From Pseudomonas avellanae BPIC 631 (lineage in GTDB: Bacteria > Pseudomonadota > Gammaproteobacteria > Pseudomonadales > Pseudomonadaceae), in assembly GCF_000444135.1 (NCBI RefSeq), contig NZ_ATDK01000087.1:1-43700 (forward strand): DNA of 43,700 nucleotides, read 5' to 3'. The notes beneath the pieces are model-generated. The model saw nothing but the letters and a program-made list of their open reading frames with translations, was not told where the DNA came from and ran no database searches. Position numbers and translations under genes: made by a program. This document shows, one piece after another, positions 17,768 to 29,682 of this stretch. Position 1 is the stretch's first letter, and each line of letters starts with the position of its first letter.

Positions 17768-19879
17768 TCAGATCGCCAGTTGTCCGGCGTCGGATGCATC
17801 CAGCACCGCTTTGACTTCCGCCGTGCGGATGTCCTCGAGAAACTGTTGCGCAGGCAGCGGATGCCCGAGCAGAAAGCCTTGCAGGGAGTGGCACCCCAGA
17901 TGGGTCAAAAAACGCTGTTGAACAGCAGTTTCCACCCCTTCGGCGACAATTCGCAGGTTCAATGCCTGGCCCACGGCAACGATAGCCGAAACGATGGCGG
18001 CATCGGCGGTATCGTGCTCCAGATCGCGGACAAAACCGCGATCGATCTTGATTTCATTGGCGGGCAGGCGCTTGAGGTACATCAGGCTGGAATAACCGGT
18101 GCCGAAGTCGTCGATCGACAGGTCCACGCCCATCTCCGAAAGCCTTCGCAACACCGCCAGACTCGCATCTGCATCGTGCATGGCGGTTGTTTCGGTGATC
18201 TCCAGGGTCAGGCAGTTGGCCGGGAGCTGGTGCCGGGCCAACGTATCGGCGACCGCCGTGACCAGCCCGCTGTGACAGAACTGCAAGGCCGAAAGATTGA
18301 CCGCAATGCGCCAGTGCGGGTAACCCTGGGTGTACCACTCGCGCATTTGCCGACAGGCTTCGTTCAACACCCACTCGCCGATCTGAATGATCAGCCCGGT
18401 TTTCTCGGCCAGGGCAATGAACAGGTCAGGCCCCAGAAGGCCCTGCGTCGGGTGATTCCAGCGTAATAGCGCTTCCGCACCGACCGGCAGCCCGGTCAGG
18501 GCGTCGAATTTGGGCTGATAGTACAGACAGAAGTGCTTGTGCTTGATGGCTGAACGCAGGTCCTGCGACAGCTGCAACTGATTGCGCGCGTTGCTGTTCA
18601 TCGACACATCAAAAAAACTGTAACCGTTCTTGCCGGCTGCCTTGGTGTGGTACATCGCGGCGTCGGCGTTGACCAGCAGTTCGTGTTGCGTGGTGCCGTT
18701 GCCCGGATACATGCAGATGCCGATGCTCAACGATATCTGCAACTGATGCTCGCCGATGGTGAAGGGATTGCCGATCTCGTTGACCTGCCGCGTTGCGACA
18801 GCCAGTGCATCCTGCTGGTCCTGAAGCTCGACCAGCAGAACGAACTCGTCGCCGCCGACCCGCGCCAGTGTGTCATGCAGGTGCAGGTTCTGACGAAGAC
18901 GCAGGGCGACATGACGCAACAGCAGGTCCCCGGTGTGATGACCGAAGGCATCGTTCACCGGTTTGAAGCCATCAAGGTCCATGAACATCAACGCGAAGCA
19001 GCCGCCGTTCTCGCGGACCTTGTTCATGGTCTGCTCGATGCGATCGGTCAGCAACGTGCGGTTCGGCAGGCCGGTCAGGCTGTCGTGCAGCGCCCGATGG
19101 GTAAGCTCATGATTGGCTTCCACCAGCGAATTGGCGAGCACTGCAGTACGCGTTTCGAGGTGGGAATCGAGAATGCAGCAGAACAGCGTGATACTCAGCA
19201 CCGACAGGCTGGCCACCAGCACGATTCGGTCCAGCCCGTTGCTGCTCAGCCCGCCCGCCAGCGCACCGCAGTAACTACCCTCGGCAAAGCTCGCCGCCGC
19301 CATGCCGGTGTAGTGCATGCCGACGATGGCCACGCCCAGCAACCCTGCCGCACACGCGCGAGCCAGATATACCCTGGGGCGCTGCTGGCGAAGATGGAAC
19401 GCTATCCATATCGCCGCTGCAGCGGCGGCAATGGCAATCAGCAGGGAAAGAAACACCCGCCAGGGCGCGTACTCGATGCCGGGCTGCATGCGCATGGCCG
19501 CCATGCCGGTGTAATGCATGGCGCTGATGCCGAGCCCCAGCAATGACGCGCCCAGACTCAGTTGCAACGCGGGCAGACGCGGCTGGGTGACCAGCAACAG
19601 GGCAAACCCTGAAGACAGCACTGCAATCAATAACGACAGAAGCGTGAGGGGCACGTCGTAGGCGACGTCGATAGGCAGCACAAACGCCAGCATGCCAATG
19701 AAATGCGTCGACCAGCCGCCAATGCCCAGTGCCAGCGCACCGCCTGCGATCCATACATAGACCGCACGGCCCTTGGCCGAAATGATACGGCCGGTCAGAT
19801 CCAGAGCCGTGTACGAAGCAATAATCGCGACGAGAACAGAGATCATGACAAGCGAGGGGGTGTAACTGCCAATCAACAT
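17768..19879 (-). CDS. mucR: MHYT-GGDEF-EAL membrane protein, MucR-like
   Basis: The 703-residue protein makes and/or degrades c-di-GMP at the inner membrane. The N-terminal 240 residues hold seven membrane segments with MHYT-type motifs (STHFIGM at 57-63, MHYTGM at 121-126 and 188-193), thought to sense oxygen, NO or a metal. A diguanylate cyclase domain follows with an intact GGDEF (342-346), then a phosphodiesterase domain with an intact EAL (469-471) and further EAL motifs such as DDFGTGYSSL. The architecture and start resemble P. aeruginosa MucR (PA1727), which supports alginate and biofilm regulation. The start at 19879 has AGGTG five bases upstream; the longer frame to 19981 is rejected. 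Both catalytic sites look active. Confidence 0.87.
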   Translation of the reverse strand: MLIGSYTPSLVMISVLVAIIASYTALDLTGRIISAKGRAVYVWIAGGALALGIGGWSTHFIGMLAFVLPIDVAYDVPLTLLSLLIAVLSSGFALLLVTQPRLPALQLSLGASLLGLGISAMHYTGMAAMRMQPGIEYAPWRVFLSLLIAIAAAAAAIWIAFHLRQQRPRVYLARACAAGLLGVAIVGMHYTGMAAASFAEGSYCGALAGGLSSNGLDRIVLVASLSVLSITLFCCILDSHLETRTAVLANSLVEANHELTHRALHDSLTGLPNRTLLTDRIEQTMNKVRENGGCFALMFMDLDGFKPVNDAFGHHTGDLLLRHVALRLRQNLHLHDTLARVGGDEFVLLVELQDQQDALAVATRQVNEIGNPFTIGEHQLQISLSIGICMYPGNGTTQHELLVNADAAMYHTKAAGKNGYSFFDVSMNSNARNQLQLSQDLRSAIKHKHFCLYYQPKFDALTGLPVGAEALLRWNHPTQGLLGPDLFIALAEKTGLIIQIGEWVLNEACRQMREWYTQGYPHWRIAVNLSALQFCHSGLVTAVADTLARHQLPANCLTLEITETTAMHDADASLAVLRRLSEMGVDLSIDDFGTGYSSLMYLKRLPANEIKIDRGFVRDLEHDTADAAIVSAIVAVGQALNLRIVAEGVETAVQQRFLTHLGCHSLQGFLLGHPLPAQQFLEDIRTAEVKAVLDASDAGQLAI

Positions 19880-19929
19880 AAACGCACCTGGAGCCCAATG
19901 AGCGCGTCCCTGCCGATCTTCTGCGCGTG

Positions 19930-19957
19930 ATTGTACGCAATAGCCACGAAATGTCGC
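19930..19957 (-). promoter_or_regulatory. Candidate sigma-70 promoter of mucR
   Basis: On the reverse strand GCGACA (19952-19957), a 16-base spacer and TACAAT (19930-19935) form a plausible promoter, which would start transcription about 45 bases before the mucR ATG. The -10 is good and the -35 moderate. Confidence 0.4.
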
Positions 19958-20004
19958 GGTGCTTGATCGGGAAGATGGCAACGAGCCAGCAATCCTGCGT
20001 TTAT

Positions 20005-20041
20005 CAGGGGTACTCCAGTAAAGAATCTGCTGGAACCCCTG
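20005..20041 (-). terminator. Hairpin after opmB, possible operon terminator
   Basis: CAGGGG with an adjoining CCAG (20005-20018) pairs with CTGGAACCCCTG (20030-20041), with a two-base bulge. It lies seven bases after the opmB stop on the reverse strand. No T-run follows, so it may be an RNA-stabilising 3' hairpin instead of a terminator. Confidence 0.4.
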
Positions 20042-20047
20042 AAAGAT

Positions 20048-21520
20048 CTACTCCCGGAGCGTCAGACCCGTCTCGGCGTTCCAGCCTCCGCCCAGTGCGG
20101 CAATCAGTTGAACGCTGGCGATCAAGCGGCTTTGCAGCACATTCAGGACCGTGCGCTCATTGCTCAGCGCGGTGGCCTGCACATTGACCACGTCCAGGTA
20201 ACCGATCAACCCGGCCTTGTACTGATTGTTGGTCAGGCGCAGCGAGTCACGCGCCGCGACAAGCGCTTCCTGACGCACGGCGGCCTCCTCTTCGTAGACT
20301 TTGAGCTGGATGAGGTAATTCTCGACTTCCTGGAAACCATTGAGCACGGTCTGCCGGTACTGCGCGACCGTCTGGTCGTACAGTGCCTCGGTGCGATCGA
20401 CCTCGGCCGAACGCCTGCCGCCGTCGAACAGGGTCAGTGCCAGTTGCGGGCCTACCGACCAGAAACGGTTGGGCAGGCTGATCCAGTTGGCGAAGGTGCT
20501 GCTGTTGTAGCCGCCGCTCATGCTCAACGTGAAGTCCGGGTAGTACGCCGCCTTGGCAACGCCGATATTGGCGTTGGCGCCCATGACCGAGCGTTCTGCA
20601 GCGGCGATGTCAGGCCGACGCTCCAGCAATTGCGAAGGCACCCCGGGCGGAATCTGCGGCAATTGTGGAATCGAGGTGGTGGCCGGCAGATTGAAGTCTG
20701 CGGGCGCCACGCCCATCAGCACGGCAATGGCATTCTCGAATTGCGCACGTTGCCAGACCAGGTCGATCAGGTCGGCCTGAGTGCTTTTCAGTTGTGTCTG
20801 CGCCTGAGCCACCGCGTCTGTTCCGGCAATACCGGCGCGGTATTGATTGCGCGTCAGGGTCAGCGAGCGCTGGTAGGCGTCCACGGTGGATTCCAGCAAG
20901 CGTTTCTGCTCGTCGATCACCCGCAACTGCATGTAGTTCTGCACCAGCTCCGATTGCAGGCTCAAGCGCATGGCCGCCAGATCCGCCAGGCTTGCCTGAG
21001 CATTGGCCGTGTCGGCCTCGAGACCGCGACGCAGCTTGCCCCAGACATCGGCTTCCCAACTGACACCCAGTTGCGCGTTGTAACTGTTGCGAATACCCGA
21101 TGCGCCGGTGTTGGACGTACCGCTACTGGAGGTGCCAACGCCCTGCCCTGAGCGGGTCTTGCCGGTGGTCAGGTCCAGCGTCGGAAAGAATGCGCCACGC
21201 GAGCTGCGCACCAGGGCCTGTGCCTGTCGGTACTGCGCATCGTATTGAGCGACCGTCTGGTTGGAGGTATTGAGCCGTTCTACCAGCGTATTCAACTGGG
21301 CGTCGCCGTACACCTCCCACCATGCGCCCTTGGCCATCGCGTCGCTGGGCGTGGCTGCGCGCCAGCCCGCAGCGGCCTTGAACTGTTCAGGCGCTGCCGA
21401 TGAGGGCTTCTGGTAATCCGGCCCGACGGCACAAGCACTGAGCAGGGAGATACAGAGCCCCAGCCCGAGCGGACGAAGCAGCCCCAGCGGGCGGGATGTG
21501 AAGGCCAGGCGTTGGGTCAT
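20048..21520 (-). CDS. opmB: RND efflux outer-membrane lipoprotein, OpmB
   Basis: The 490-residue product is a TolC/OprM-type outer-membrane channel of the NodT group. A lipoprotein signal ends in LLSAC, so the mature protein starts at that cysteine and is lipid-anchored. VGPDYQKP follows directly, as is usual for OprM homologues. Two long OEP repeats follow, with typical GVPSQLLERRPDIAAAE and GSF/ALTLFDGGRR motifs. Its ATG overlaps the muxC stop (21517-21520). As the last gene of the operon it should form the exit duct for the MuxABC pump, with two different RND subunits. Confidence 0.93.
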   Translation of the reverse strand: MTQRLAFTSRPLGLLRPLGLGLCISLLSACAVGPDYQKPSSAAPEQFKAAAGWRAATPSDAMAKGAWWEVYGDAQLNTLVERLNTSNQTVAQYDAQYRQAQALVRSSRGAFFPTLDLTTGKTRSGQGVGTSSSGTSNTGASGIRNSYNAQLGVSWEADVWGKLRRGLEADTANAQASLADLAAMRLSLQSELVQNYMQLRVIDEQKRLLESTVDAYQRSLTLTRNQYRAGIAGTDAVAQAQTQLKSTQADLIDLVWQRAQFENAIAVLMGVAPADFNLPATTSIPQLPQIPPGVPSQLLERRPDIAAAERSVMGANANIGVAKAAYYPDFTLSMSGGYNSSTFANWISLPNRFWSVGPQLALTLFDGGRRSAEVDRTEALYDQTVAQYRQTVLNGFQEVENYLIQLKVYEEEAAVRQEALVAARDSLRLTNNQYKAGLIGYLDVVNVQATALSNERTVLNVLQSRLIASVQLIAALGGGWNAETGLTLRE

Positions 21521-24500
21521 AGCGAAGTTTCCAGAGCAGCATCGGTACGCACGCCGCGCCAGTTATTGAAACGATGGCGCAGGCGGTCGAGATAAAGGTA
21601 AACCACCGGGGTGGTGTAAAGGGTCAGGACCTGGCTGAAAATCAGGCCGCCGATGATGGTCAGGCCCAATGGCTTGCGCATCTCGGCACCTTCGGCAGTG
21701 CTCAGCAGCAGCGGCAATGCACCGAGAATCGCCGCCATGGTGGTCATCAGAATAGGCCGCAGGCGTTGCAGGCACGCGCTGCGGATCGACTCCTCGGGTG
21801 TCATGCCCTGCTCACGCTCCAGGTGCAGCGCCAGGTCGATCATCATGATTGCGTTCTTCTTCACCACCCCGATCAACAGGAACAGCCCCAACAGGGAAAT
21901 CAGGCTGAATTCGCTGCCCAGCACATAGATGGTCAGCAATGCCCCGACACCTGCCGAGGGCAAGGTCGACAGAATCGTCAGCGGGTGAATGTAACTTTCA
22001 TAGAGAATCCCCAGCACCAGGTACACCGCCAGCAACGAGCCGAGAATCATCCACGGCTGGCCTTTCTGGGTCGATGCGAAGGCGTTGGCCGTCCCGGCCA
22101 TCTTGGAAATGATGTCGGATGGCAAGCCGATGGCGGCAATCGCGCGCTCGATAGCGACCGTCGCCTTGTCGAGGCTGGCACCCTCGGCCAGGTCGAACGA
22201 GATGTCTTCAGCAGCGAACTGACCGTCATGGGACACCCGGTCGTTCGCCAGGCTGCGCTCGTAATGCGCGATGCTCGACAGCGGCACACGCTGCCCGTCG
22301 GCGGTAATCACCTGGACCTGCTCCAGCGTGACCGGGTCCTGAGCGTATTTCGGATTGACCTCCATCACCACTTTGTACTGGTTAAGGCTGTCGTAGATGG
22401 TCGAAACCTGACGCTGGCTGTAGGCATTATTGAGCACCGCCGTGACCATATTCATGTCGATGCCCAGGCGCTTGGCCGTGTCGCGATCGACCACCAGCGT
22501 CACTTGCTGCGCGCCGCGCCCTTCCCGAGCATCGATGGCGGTCAGTTCCGGGATCGATTTTAGCGCCGCGACAATCTTCGGATACCACAAGCGCAGGCTG
22601 GCCAGGTCAGCGCTCTGCACGATGTACTGATACTGCGAGCTGGTCTGCTCGCGGCCTCCGCCCAGTTGCAGGTCCTGATCCGGGGCAAGAAACAGCCTGC
22701 CGCCCGGCACGTGCGGCATGTTCTTGCGCAGGCGCTCGACCACTTTTTCCGCCGACAGCTTGCGCTCGGCAATCGGTTTGAGGCGCACGATCATGAAGGC
22801 GTTGTTGGTGCCACCGCTGCCGCCGATAAACCCTGCGACGCTTTCCACGGCGGGGTCTGCCAGCACCGTGCGGCGAAAGATCTCCATTTTCGGCTGCATG
22901 ACCGAGAACGACAGGCCGTCGTCACCGCGCACAAAACCCATCAGTTGCCCGGTGTCCTGCTGCGGCAGAAAAGTCTTGGGCACCACCACGTACAGCGCGA
23001 CATTGACGATGACGGTCACCAACAAACTGAGCACCGTCAGCCGCCGGTGCCGCAGGACCCAGCCCAGCGAACGATCATAGGCGGCAACCATGCGGTCGTT
23101 GACCCGCTCGCTCCAGCGCTGAAAGGCATTGTCCTTCTCGGCATCGTGGGGCTTGAGCCAGCGTGCGCATAACATCGGGGTGAGGGTCAGGGATACGATC
23201 AGCGAGACGACAATGGACACCGACAGAGTGATGGAAAACTCGCGAAACAAACTTTCTACCAGACCGCCCATGAACAGGATGGAAATGAACACCGCCACCA
23301 GCGAGACGTTCATCGACAGCAAGGTAAAGCCCACCTCTTTGGCACCCAGAAACGCCGCTTTCATGGGGTCGAGGCCGTTATGGATGTGCCTGGAGATGTT
23401 TTCCAGCACCACGATGGCGTCGTCCACCACCAGCCCGGTGGCGAGGATCAGTGCCATCAGCGACAGGTTGTTCAGGGAAAAGCCGAACAGGTGCATGATC
23501 GCAAACGTACCAACCAGCGATACCGGCACCGCCAGGGTGGGAATCAGCGAGGCACGGAAGCTGCCGAGAAACAGGAACACCACCATCACCACCAGAACCA
23601 CGGCGATCAGCAGGGTCATTTCAGCTTCGTGCAGGGTCGCCTTGATCACTGGCGAACGGTCCATCGCAATGTTCAGGCTCACGCTCGCCGGCAGCACTGC
23701 GCGCAGGGCCGGCAACTGCGCCTTGATCTGCGCCACGGTTTCAATGATGTTGGCACCGGCCTGGCGGTTGACGACCAGCAGTACCGCACGATCATTGTTG
23801 TAAAAGCCGCTGTTGTAGCGGTCTTCCACTGCATCGCTGACCTTGGCGACATCCTTGAGACGCAACGTTGCGCCGTCCTGATAGCGGATGATCAGCGGCG
23901 CGTAATCCTCGGCGTTTTCCAGCTGATCGTTGGCCTGAACCTGCCAGTTGTGCTGGTCGTCCTCGACGAAGCCCTTGGGCCGTCGCACGTTGGCATTGGT
24001 GATCGCGGTACGTACATCGTCAAGCGACACGCCGTACTGGGACAGCATCTGTGGTTCGAGCTCGATACGCACCGCGGGCAGCGAGCTGCCGCCAATCTGC
24101 ACCTCGCCGACCCCGGAAACCTGCGACAGGCTCTGCGACAGAATGGTGGAGGCCAAATCGTAAAGCTGGCCTTTTTCCAGCACGGTCGACGTCATCGACA
24201 GGACCATGATCGGTGCCTGGGACGGGTTGACCTTCTTGTAGGTCGGCATGCTGCGCATGCCGCTGGGCAGCAGGTTGCGTGACGCATTGATGGCCGCTTG
24301 CACTTCCCGCGCCGCGCCATTGATGTCGCGGTTCAGATCGAACTGCAGAATGATCCGCGTGGTGCCTTGGCTTGAATTGCTGGTCATGGTGTTGACCCCG
24401 GCAATGCTGCCCAACGAACGTTCCAGCGGCGTCGCCACGGTAGACGCCATGACCTCCGGGCTGGCCCCGGCCAGGCTTGCCGACACCACGATGACCGGGA

Positions 24501-24624
24501 AATCCATGTTCGGCAGAGGTGCGACCGGCAGCAGGCGAAAGCTGACCGCGCCCAGCAGCATGATCGCCAGGCTCAGCAGAACGGTGGCGACCGGACGACG
24601 GATAAAGGGCGCAGAGAGGTTCAT
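21517..24624 (-). CDS. muxC: RND efflux pump subunit MuxC (MdtC-like)
   Basis: This is a 1035-residue HAE1-type resistance-nodulation-division transporter in the inner membrane, driven by the proton gradient. It has twelve expected membrane segments and two large periplasmic loops (about 30-335 and 550-860). The proton-relay pair D401-D402 lies in the fourth segment ([17 protein letters not shown]). It starts [19 protein letters not shown], as MdtC proteins do. Together with MuxB it should form a heterotrimer. The 4-base overlaps on both sides support a fixed stoichiometry. In P. aeruginosa the system exports novobiocin, aztreonam and macrolides and affects virulence; the substrates here are unknown. 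Confidence 0.94.
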   Translation of the reverse strand: MNLSAPFIRRPVATVLLSLAIMLLGAVSFRLLPVAPLPNMDFPVIVVSASLAGASPEVMASTVATPLERSLGSIAGVNTMTSNSSQGTTRIILQFDLNRDINGAAREVQAAINASRNLLPSGMRSMPTYKKVNPSQAPIMVLSMTSTVLEKGQLYDLASTILSQSLSQVSGVGEVQIGGSSLPAVRIELEPQMLSQYGVSLDDVRTAITNANVRRPKGFVEDDQHNWQVQANDQLENAEDYAPLIIRYQDGATLRLKDVAKVSDAVEDRYNSGFYNNDRAVLLVVNRQAGANIIETVAQIKAQLPALRAVLPASVSLNIAMDRSPVIKATLHEAEMTLLIAVVLVVMVVFLFLGSFRASLIPTLAVPVSLVGTFAIMHLFGFSLNNLSLMALILATGLVVDDAIVVLENISRHIHNGLDPMKAAFLGAKEVGFTLLSMNVSLVAVFISILFMGGLVESLFREFSITLSVSIVVSLIVSLTLTPMLCARWLKPHDAEKDNAFQRWSERVNDRMVAAYDRSLGWVLRHRRLTVLSLLVTVIVNVALYVVVPKTFLPQQDTGQLMGFVRGDDGLSFSVMQPKMEIFRRTVLADPAVESVAGFIGGSGGTNNAFMIVRLKPIAERKLSAEKVVERLRKNMPHVPGGRLFLAPDQDLQLGGGREQTSSQYQYIVQSADLASLRLWYPKIVAALKSIPELTAIDAREGRGAQQVTLVVDRDTAKRLGIDMNMVTAVLNNAYSQRQVSTIYDSLNQYKVVMEVNPKYAQDPVTLEQVQVITADGQRVPLSSIAHYERSLANDRVSHDGQFAAEDISFDLAEGASLDKATVAIERAIAAIGLPSDIISKMAGTANAFASTQKGQPWMILGSLLAVYLVLGILYESYIHPLTILSTLPSAGVGALLTIYVLGSEFSLISLLGLFLLIGVVKKNAIMMIDLALHLEREQGMTPEESIRSACLQRLRPILMTTMAAILGALPLLLSTAEGAEMRKPLGLTIIGGLIFSQVLTLYTTPVVYLYLDRLRHRFNNWRGVRTDAALETSL

Positions 24625-27600
24625 GCGTCAGCCCGTTCGATGCGATCCGGGGCAGCCGGCTTGCGGCTCCAGCGCCTGCCCAGACGATCGAAGTACAGAT
24701 AGATGACCGGCGTGGTAAACAGCGTCAGCACCTGGCTGAGCAACAGACCACCGACCATTACCAGGCCCAACGGCTGACGCAATTCGGCACCGGAACCGCT
24801 CGCCAGCATCAGTGGAAAAGCACCGAATAACGCGGCCAGCGTGGTCATCAGGATCGGCCGGAAGCGCAGCAGCGCCGCTTCGTAAATGGCCGTTTCGGGT
24901 GCGACGCCGCGGTTGCGTTCGGCGTCCAGGGCGAAGTCGATCATCATGATGGCGTTTTTCTTGACGATGCCGATCAGCAGAATAATGCCGATGATCGCGA
25001 TCATGCCCAGATCGTTGCCACTGATCAGCAACGCCAGCAAGGCACCGACCGCCGCCGACGGCAGTGTCGAGAGGATGGTGATCGGGTGAATGTAACTCTC
25101 GTAGAGTACGCCCAGCACGATGTACATGGTCACCACTGCCGCCAGAATCAGCAGCAGCGTGCTGGACAACGACGCCTGAAACGCTTCGGCAGCGCCCTGG
25201 AATTGCGTCTGCACGCCAATCGGCATGCCGATTTCCTGCTGGACCTGCTCGATCACCTGCACGGCCTTGCCCAAAGCGACACCTGGGGCCAGGTTGAACG
25301 ACATCATGACCGCCGGAAACTGCCCCAGGTGAGTAATGGCCAGTTGTGCCTGACGCTGCTCGATGCGCGCCAGACTCGACAGTTTCACCTGCGCGCCATC
25401 GGTGGTCTTGACGTGGATCTGCTCCAGCGCCGCCGGACCCAAGTCACTGCCGGACGCAGCCTGCAAGACCACCCGGTACTGGCTGGCCTGGGTGTAGATG
25501 GTGGAAATCTGCCGCTGCCCGAAGGCGTCGTACAGGGCATCGGTGATATTGGCCACTGTGACACCGACCCGACTGGCCGCATCGCGATCAATGTTCAGGT
25601 ACACCTGCAGGCCCTTGTCCTGCAGGTCGCTGGCCACATCGGTCAGTTCAGCCCGCTTGCCAAGCGCGTCTACCAGCTTTTCGCTCCACAGCGTCAGCAG
25701 CTCGGCGTCGGGCGATGACATGCTGAACTGATACTGGGTACGGCTGACCCGGTCTTCGATGGTCAAATCCTGTACCGGCTGCATGAACAGGCGGATGTCC
25801 GAAAGCTTGTCGACCTCCGGTTGCAGGCGCTGGATGACTTCGGTCGCGGTCAGGTCGCGCTCCCGGTGCGGCTTGAGGTTGATCAGCAACCGGCCACTGT
25901 TGAGCGTTGCGTTGTCGCCATCGACACCGATATAGGACGACAGGCTGACCACCGCCGGGTCCTTGAGAATGATGTCGGCGAGCGCTTGTTGGCGCTTGCT
26001 CATGGCGGCGAACGAAACCGACTGTGGTGCTTCGGAAATACCCTGAATCACTCCCGTGTCCTGCACCGGAAAGAAGCCCTTGGGCACCGCGATATACAGC
26101 AGCACGGTCAACACCAGCGTCGCCAGCGCGACCAGCAGGGTCAGCGGCTGATGCTTGAGCACCCAGCGCAACCGGCCTGCATAGATATCGATCAGCCAGT
26201 CGATCCACGCACCGCTGGCCCGGTAGAAACGGCTCTGATCTTCCTCTTTCGGCTCTCGCTTGAGCAGACGCGCGCACATCATCGGGGTCAGGGTCAGCGA
26301 TACCACCAGCGAGATCAGGATGGCGACCGCCAGGGTGATCGCGAACTCGCGGAACAGACGCCCCACTACGTCGGCCATGAACAGCAGCGGGATCAGCACC
26401 GCAATCAGCGACAGGGTCAGGGAAATCAGCGTGAAACCGATCTGTTTTGCGCCCTTGAGCGCGGCCTGCAAGGGGGTTTCACCCTCTTCGATATGCCGGG
26501 AGATGTTTTCCAGCATCACGATGGCGTCGTCGACAACGAAGCCGGTGGCAATGGTCAACGCCATCAAGGTCAGGTTGTTGATCGAGAAACCGGCCAGGTA
26601 CATGACCCCGAATGTGCCTACCAGCGACAGCGGCACCGCAATCGAGGGGATGATCGTGGCGCTGAAACGTCGCAGAAACAGGAACGTGACCAGTACCACC
26701 AGCACGATAGCAATCAGCAGCTCGTGCTGAACGTCAGTGACGGACGCCCGAATGGTCTGCGTGCGGTCAGTCAGCACCACCACATCGAGCCCGGCCGGAA
26801 GGTTGTCGGTGATGCCCGGCAGCAGGGCCTTGATGCGGTCCACCACATCAATCACGTTGGCACCCGGCTGACGCTGAATGTTCAGCAACACCGCCTGATT
26901 GCGATTGGCCCAGGCTGCCAGACGCTCGTTTTCGGCACCGTCAACGATCTGGGCCACGTCTTTCAGGCGCAACGGCGCGCCGTTTTTGTAGGCCAGGATC
27001 AGATTGGCGTATTCCTCTGGAGAGCGCAGTTGATCATTGGCATCCAGCATCGAAACACGGGTCGGGCCGTCGAAGTTACCCTTGGGCTGATTGACGTTGG
27101 AGGCGCTGATCAAGGTGCGCACATCCGCCAGGTTGAGGCTGTTGGCAGCCAGCGCCTCCGGATTGACCTTGATCCTCACCGCCTGACGCTGTCCGCCGGC
27201 GATGCTGACCATGCCGACGCCGCTGATTTGCGAGATCTTCTGCGCCATCCGTGTATCGACCAGATCATTGAGCCTGGGCAGCAACATGGTTTTCGAGGTA
27301 ATGGCGAGCGTCAGCACCGGCGTGTCGGCCGGGTTGACCTTGTTGTATACCGGCGGCGCCGGGAGGTCGGTCGGCAGCAGGTTGGTGGCGGCGTTGATCG
27401 CCGCCTGCACTTGCTGCTCGGCAACGTCCATATTGATTTCGAGGCTGAAACGCAGGGTAATCACCGACGCGCCGCCGGAGCTGGTGGAGGCCATCTGGGT
27501 CAGCCCGGGCATCTGCCCGAACTGGCGCTCAAGCGGCGCGGTCACCGAACTGGTCATCACTTGCGGGCTGGCGCCGGGGTACAGCGTCATCACGCGGATG

Positions 27601-27731
27601 GTCGGGTAGTCGACCTGAGGCAGAGCCGAGACCGGCAGCAGGGTGTAAGCGATCAGCCCCGCCAGCACGATCGCCAGCATGCTCAGCGTGGTGGCGACCG
27701 GACGCAGGATGAACAGGCGCGACATGTTCAT
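24621..27731 (-). CDS. muxB: RND efflux pump subunit MuxB (MdtB-like)
   Basis: This second HAE1-type RND subunit (1036 residues) begins [19 protein letters not shown], the start usual for MdtB proteins. The proton-relay pair D401-D402 is present in [17 protein letters not shown], and the C-terminal half has a repeat-like [21 protein letters not shown] segment. It sits between muxA and muxC with 4-base overlaps on both ends. Two unlike RND genes in one operon are diagnostic for the MdtABC/MuxABC type, as opposed to MexAB or MexCD systems. Confidence 0.94.
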   Translation of the reverse strand: MNMSRLFILRPVATTLSMLAIVLAGLIAYTLLPVSALPQVDYPTIRVMTLYPGASPQVMTSSVTAPLERQFGQMPGLTQMASTSSGGASVITLRFSLEINMDVAEQQVQAAINAATNLLPTDLPAPPVYNKVNPADTPVLTLAITSKTMLLPRLNDLVDTRMAQKISQISGVGMVSIAGGQRQAVRIKVNPEALAANSLNLADVRTLISASNVNQPKGNFDGPTRVSMLDANDQLRSPEEYANLILAYKNGAPLRLKDVAQIVDGAENERLAAWANRNQAVLLNIQRQPGANVIDVVDRIKALLPGITDNLPAGLDVVVLTDRTQTIRASVTDVQHELLIAIVLVVLVTFLFLRRFSATIIPSIAVPLSLVGTFGVMYLAGFSINNLTLMALTIATGFVVDDAIVMLENISRHIEEGETPLQAALKGAKQIGFTLISLTLSLIAVLIPLLFMADVVGRLFREFAITLAVAILISLVVSLTLTPMMCARLLKREPKEEDQSRFYRASGAWIDWLIDIYAGRLRWVLKHQPLTLLVALATLVLTVLLYIAVPKGFFPVQDTGVIQGISEAPQSVSFAAMSKRQQALADIILKDPAVVSLSSYIGVDGDNATLNSGRLLINLKPHRERDLTATEVIQRLQPEVDKLSDIRLFMQPVQDLTIEDRVSRTQYQFSMSSPDAELLTLWSEKLVDALGKRAELTDVASDLQDKGLQVYLNIDRDAASRVGVTVANITDALYDAFGQRQISTIYTQASQYRVVLQAASGSDLGPAALEQIHVKTTDGAQVKLSSLARIEQRQAQLAITHLGQFPAVMMSFNLAPGVALGKAVQVIEQVQQEIGMPIGVQTQFQGAAEAFQASLSSTLLLILAAVVTMYIVLGVLYESYIHPITILSTLPSAAVGALLALLISGNDLGMIAIIGIILLIGIVKKNAIMMIDFALDAERNRGVAPETAIYEAALLRFRPILMTTLAALFGAFPLMLASGSGAELRQPLGLVMVGGLLLSQVLTLFTTPVIYLYFDRLGRRWSRKPAAPDRIERADA

Positions 27732-29029
27732 ACGTTTGGTTTTTCCACCTTGCCAAGTACGGCCGACTTGTCTGTCTTGCTGTCAGGCTTGCCCTGCAAC
27801 TTCTGCCCCGGACCTGCCGGTACGTCCTTGCTGTCGTTGACGACCTCGACTTCGGCGCCATCACGAAGGCGATCAGTGCCCTCAAGCACGACCCGCTCAC
27901 CGGCAGCCAGGCCTTCGGTGATCACCGTAGACGTCTCGTCGCTCGGACCGGTTTTCAGCAGTTTGAGTTTGACCTTCTTGTCGCCGTCCAGCACATAGCC
28001 AAAGGTGCCGTCAGTGCCGAACTGCACAGCGGCAGTCGGGACCAGAATCGCCTGTTTCAGGGTATCGGCGCGCAGACGCACGTTGACGAACTGATTGGGG
28101 AACAGAATTTCGTCGCTGTTCTCGAAACGGGCCTTGAATTTCAGTGTGCCGGTGGCCACGTCGATCTGGTTGTCGAGGCTGGCAAGAACGCCGGTCGCCT
28201 GCATTTTCGTATCGCCACGGTCCCAGGCTTCGACGGGCAGCTTATCCCCGGTGCGATAGCGGGAAATAACCGCCGACAGGTCTTTTTCCGGCAGCGTGAA
28301 AGCAACCGAGATCGGCTGGGTCTGGGTAATCACCACCAGCGCGGTGGTGTCATTGGCGGCAACCAGATTGCCGACGTCCAGTTGTTTGAGGCCGACGCGA
28401 CCGGCAATAGGCGCGCGGATCCGCGTGAAGTCCAGGCTCAGTTTCGCGTCAGCCACAGCGGCCTGATTGGTCTTGATGGTGCCCTGATACTGGCTCACCA
28501 GCGACTCGGCGGTGTCCAGCGTCTGTTTGGCGATACTGTCCTCGGCAAACAGACCGCGATAACGCTGCACATCGAGCTGGGCATTTTTGAGCAGCGCCTG
28601 ATTGGTTGCCAGCGTGCCCTCGGCCTGCTGCAAGGCGACCTGATAGCTGCGCGGGTCGATTTCCGCCAACAGATCACCGGCCTTGACCTTCTGGCCTTCC
28701 TGGAAATAAAGCTTGACCAGTTCGCCCGCCACCCGGCTACGCACATTGATGGTATTGGTCGCCGTGACCGTGCCGAGCGCCTTGTAAAAAATGGGAAATT
28801 CGCCCTCTGTGGCCGGAGCCACACGCACCGGCACGGCGATAGCCGACCCACCAAAGCCCGGCCGGCCCATGCCACTGGCGCTCGCCCGCTTGCTCTCGGC
28901 CCCTTTGCCGGGCGTGGACGCAGGCCAGAACCACCAGCACAGGACGACAATGACCAACAGGATCAACACACTGATCAACCAGCGGCGGGATTTACGGGAG
29001 CCAGACGATTGCATGAATAAATCAACCAT
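27728..29029 (-). CDS. muxA: RND efflux periplasmic adaptor MuxA (MdtA-like)
   Basis: The 433-residue membrane-fusion protein has an N-terminal membrane anchor ([19 protein letters not shown], about residues 17-35). A small lipoyl/barrel-sandwich domain follows, around [22 protein letters not shown] and [16 protein letters not shown], flanking a coiled-coil hairpin, then a beta-barrel and membrane-proximal domain. It bridges MuxBC and OpmB in the periplasm. The start is uncertain: the ATG at 29029 and the one at 29014 both lack a clear ribosome site. It is the first gene of the operon. No lipobox is present, so it is anchored by the transmembrane helix. Confidence 0.92.
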   Translation of the reverse strand: MVDLFMQSSGSRKSRRWLISVLILLVIVVLCWWFWPASTPGKGAESKRASASGMGRPGFGGSAIAVPVRVAPATEGEFPIFYKALGTVTATNTINVRSRVAGELVKLYFQEGQKVKAGDLLAEIDPRSYQVALQQAEGTLATNQALLKNAQLDVQRYRGLFAEDSIAKQTLDTAESLVSQYQGTIKTNQAAVADAKLSLDFTRIRAPIAGRVGLKQLDVGNLVAANDTTALVVITQTQPISVAFTLPEKDLSAVISRYRTGDKLPVEAWDRGDTKMQATGVLASLDNQIDVATGTLKFKARFENSDEILFPNQFVNVRLRADTLKQAILVPTAAVQFGTDGTFGYVLDGDKKVKLKLLKTGPSDETSTVITEGLAAGERVVLEGTDRLRDGAEVEVVNDSKDVPAGPGQKLQGKPDSKTDKSAVLGKVEKPNV

Positions 29030-29086
29030 TACAGGTGGGGGCTTCTTTCAGAAGGCTGAACAATAAGCACAGATGTGTGACAAGCA

Positions 29087-29107
29087 AAGCGCCTTTACCA
29101 AGCGCTT
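29087..29107. promoter_or_regulatory. Dyad upstream of the mux operon
   Basis: AAGCGC (29087-29092) and GCGCTT (29102-29107) form an inverted repeat with a 9-base gap, about 60-80 bases upstream of the muxA start and between it and the tpx terminator. It is a possible operator or promoter-proximal site. The binding protein is unknown. Confidence 0.25.
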
Positions 29108-29134
29108 ACTTTCGATAACCGTATGAAGCACAAA

Positions 29135-29163
29135 TAAAAAACGGCCTGAACAGATTCAGACCG
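29135..29163 (-). terminator. Intrinsic terminator after tpx
   Basis: On the reverse strand a 9-base arm with one mismatch (29142-29150 with 29155-29163, loop CAGA) is followed by a run of T residues (A-run at 29136-29141 on the plus strand). It lies 18 bases after the tpx stop and prevents read-through into mux. Confidence 0.8.
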
Positions 29164-29181
29164 TCGAAGTGTTGCAGAAAG

Positions 29182-29682
29182 TTACTTCAGTACAGCCAGT
29201 GCAGCGTCGTAATTTGGCTCTTCGGCAATTTCCGATACCAGTTCGCTGTGCAGCACAGTGTCGTTTTCGTCCAGAACAACCACTGCGCGAGCGGTCAGGC
29301 CTTTCAACGGACCGTCGGCAACGGCAACGCCATAATGCTCGCTGAAATCGGCGCTGCGGAACGAAGACAGGTTCTTGACGTTTTCCAGACCTTCGGAGCC
29401 GCAGAAGCGCGCCTGGGCGAACGGCAGGTCGGCGGAGATGCACAGCACAACGGCGTTGTTCAGCTCGTTGGCCTGGGCGTTGAACTTACGTACCGATGTT
29501 GCGCAGGTCGGCGTATCGACGCTTGGGAAGATGTTCAGCACCTTGCGCTTGCCAGCGAAGTCAGCCAGGGTCTTGTCGGCAAGACCTTCGTCCACCAGCG
29601 TAAAAGCTGCGGCTTTGCTGCCGACTTCAGGCAGGGTGCCATTGACTTGAACGGGGCCGCCTTTAAGGGTCACTTGAGCCAT
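29182..29682 (-). CDS. tpx: Thiol peroxidase
   Basis: Tpx (166 residues) is an atypical 2-Cys peroxiredoxin that reduces peroxides using thioredoxin. The peroxidatic C60 lies in SVDTPTC and the resolving C94 in ARFC, the spacing of E. coli Tpx (61 and 95). Start [15 protein letters not shown] and length are those of the family. An AAGGAA ribosome site is about 8 bases upstream of the ATG. No signal peptide is visible, although E. coli Tpx has been described as partly periplasmic. It forms a single-gene unit with its own terminator. Confidence 0.96.
   Translation of the reverse strand: MAQVTLKGGPVQVNGTLPEVGSKAAAFTLVDEGLADKTLADFAGKRKVLNIFPSVDTPTCATSVRKFNAQANELNNAVVLCISADLPFAQARFCGSEGLENVKNLSSFRSADFSEHYGVAVADGPLKGLTARAVVVLDENDTVLHSELVSEIAEEPNYDAALAVLK

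Noticed and set aside
25821..27998. 725-residue frame antisense to muxB
   Set aside because: It is fully opposite to conserved RND genes, rich in H, R, G and Q, with no domain and no ribosome site.
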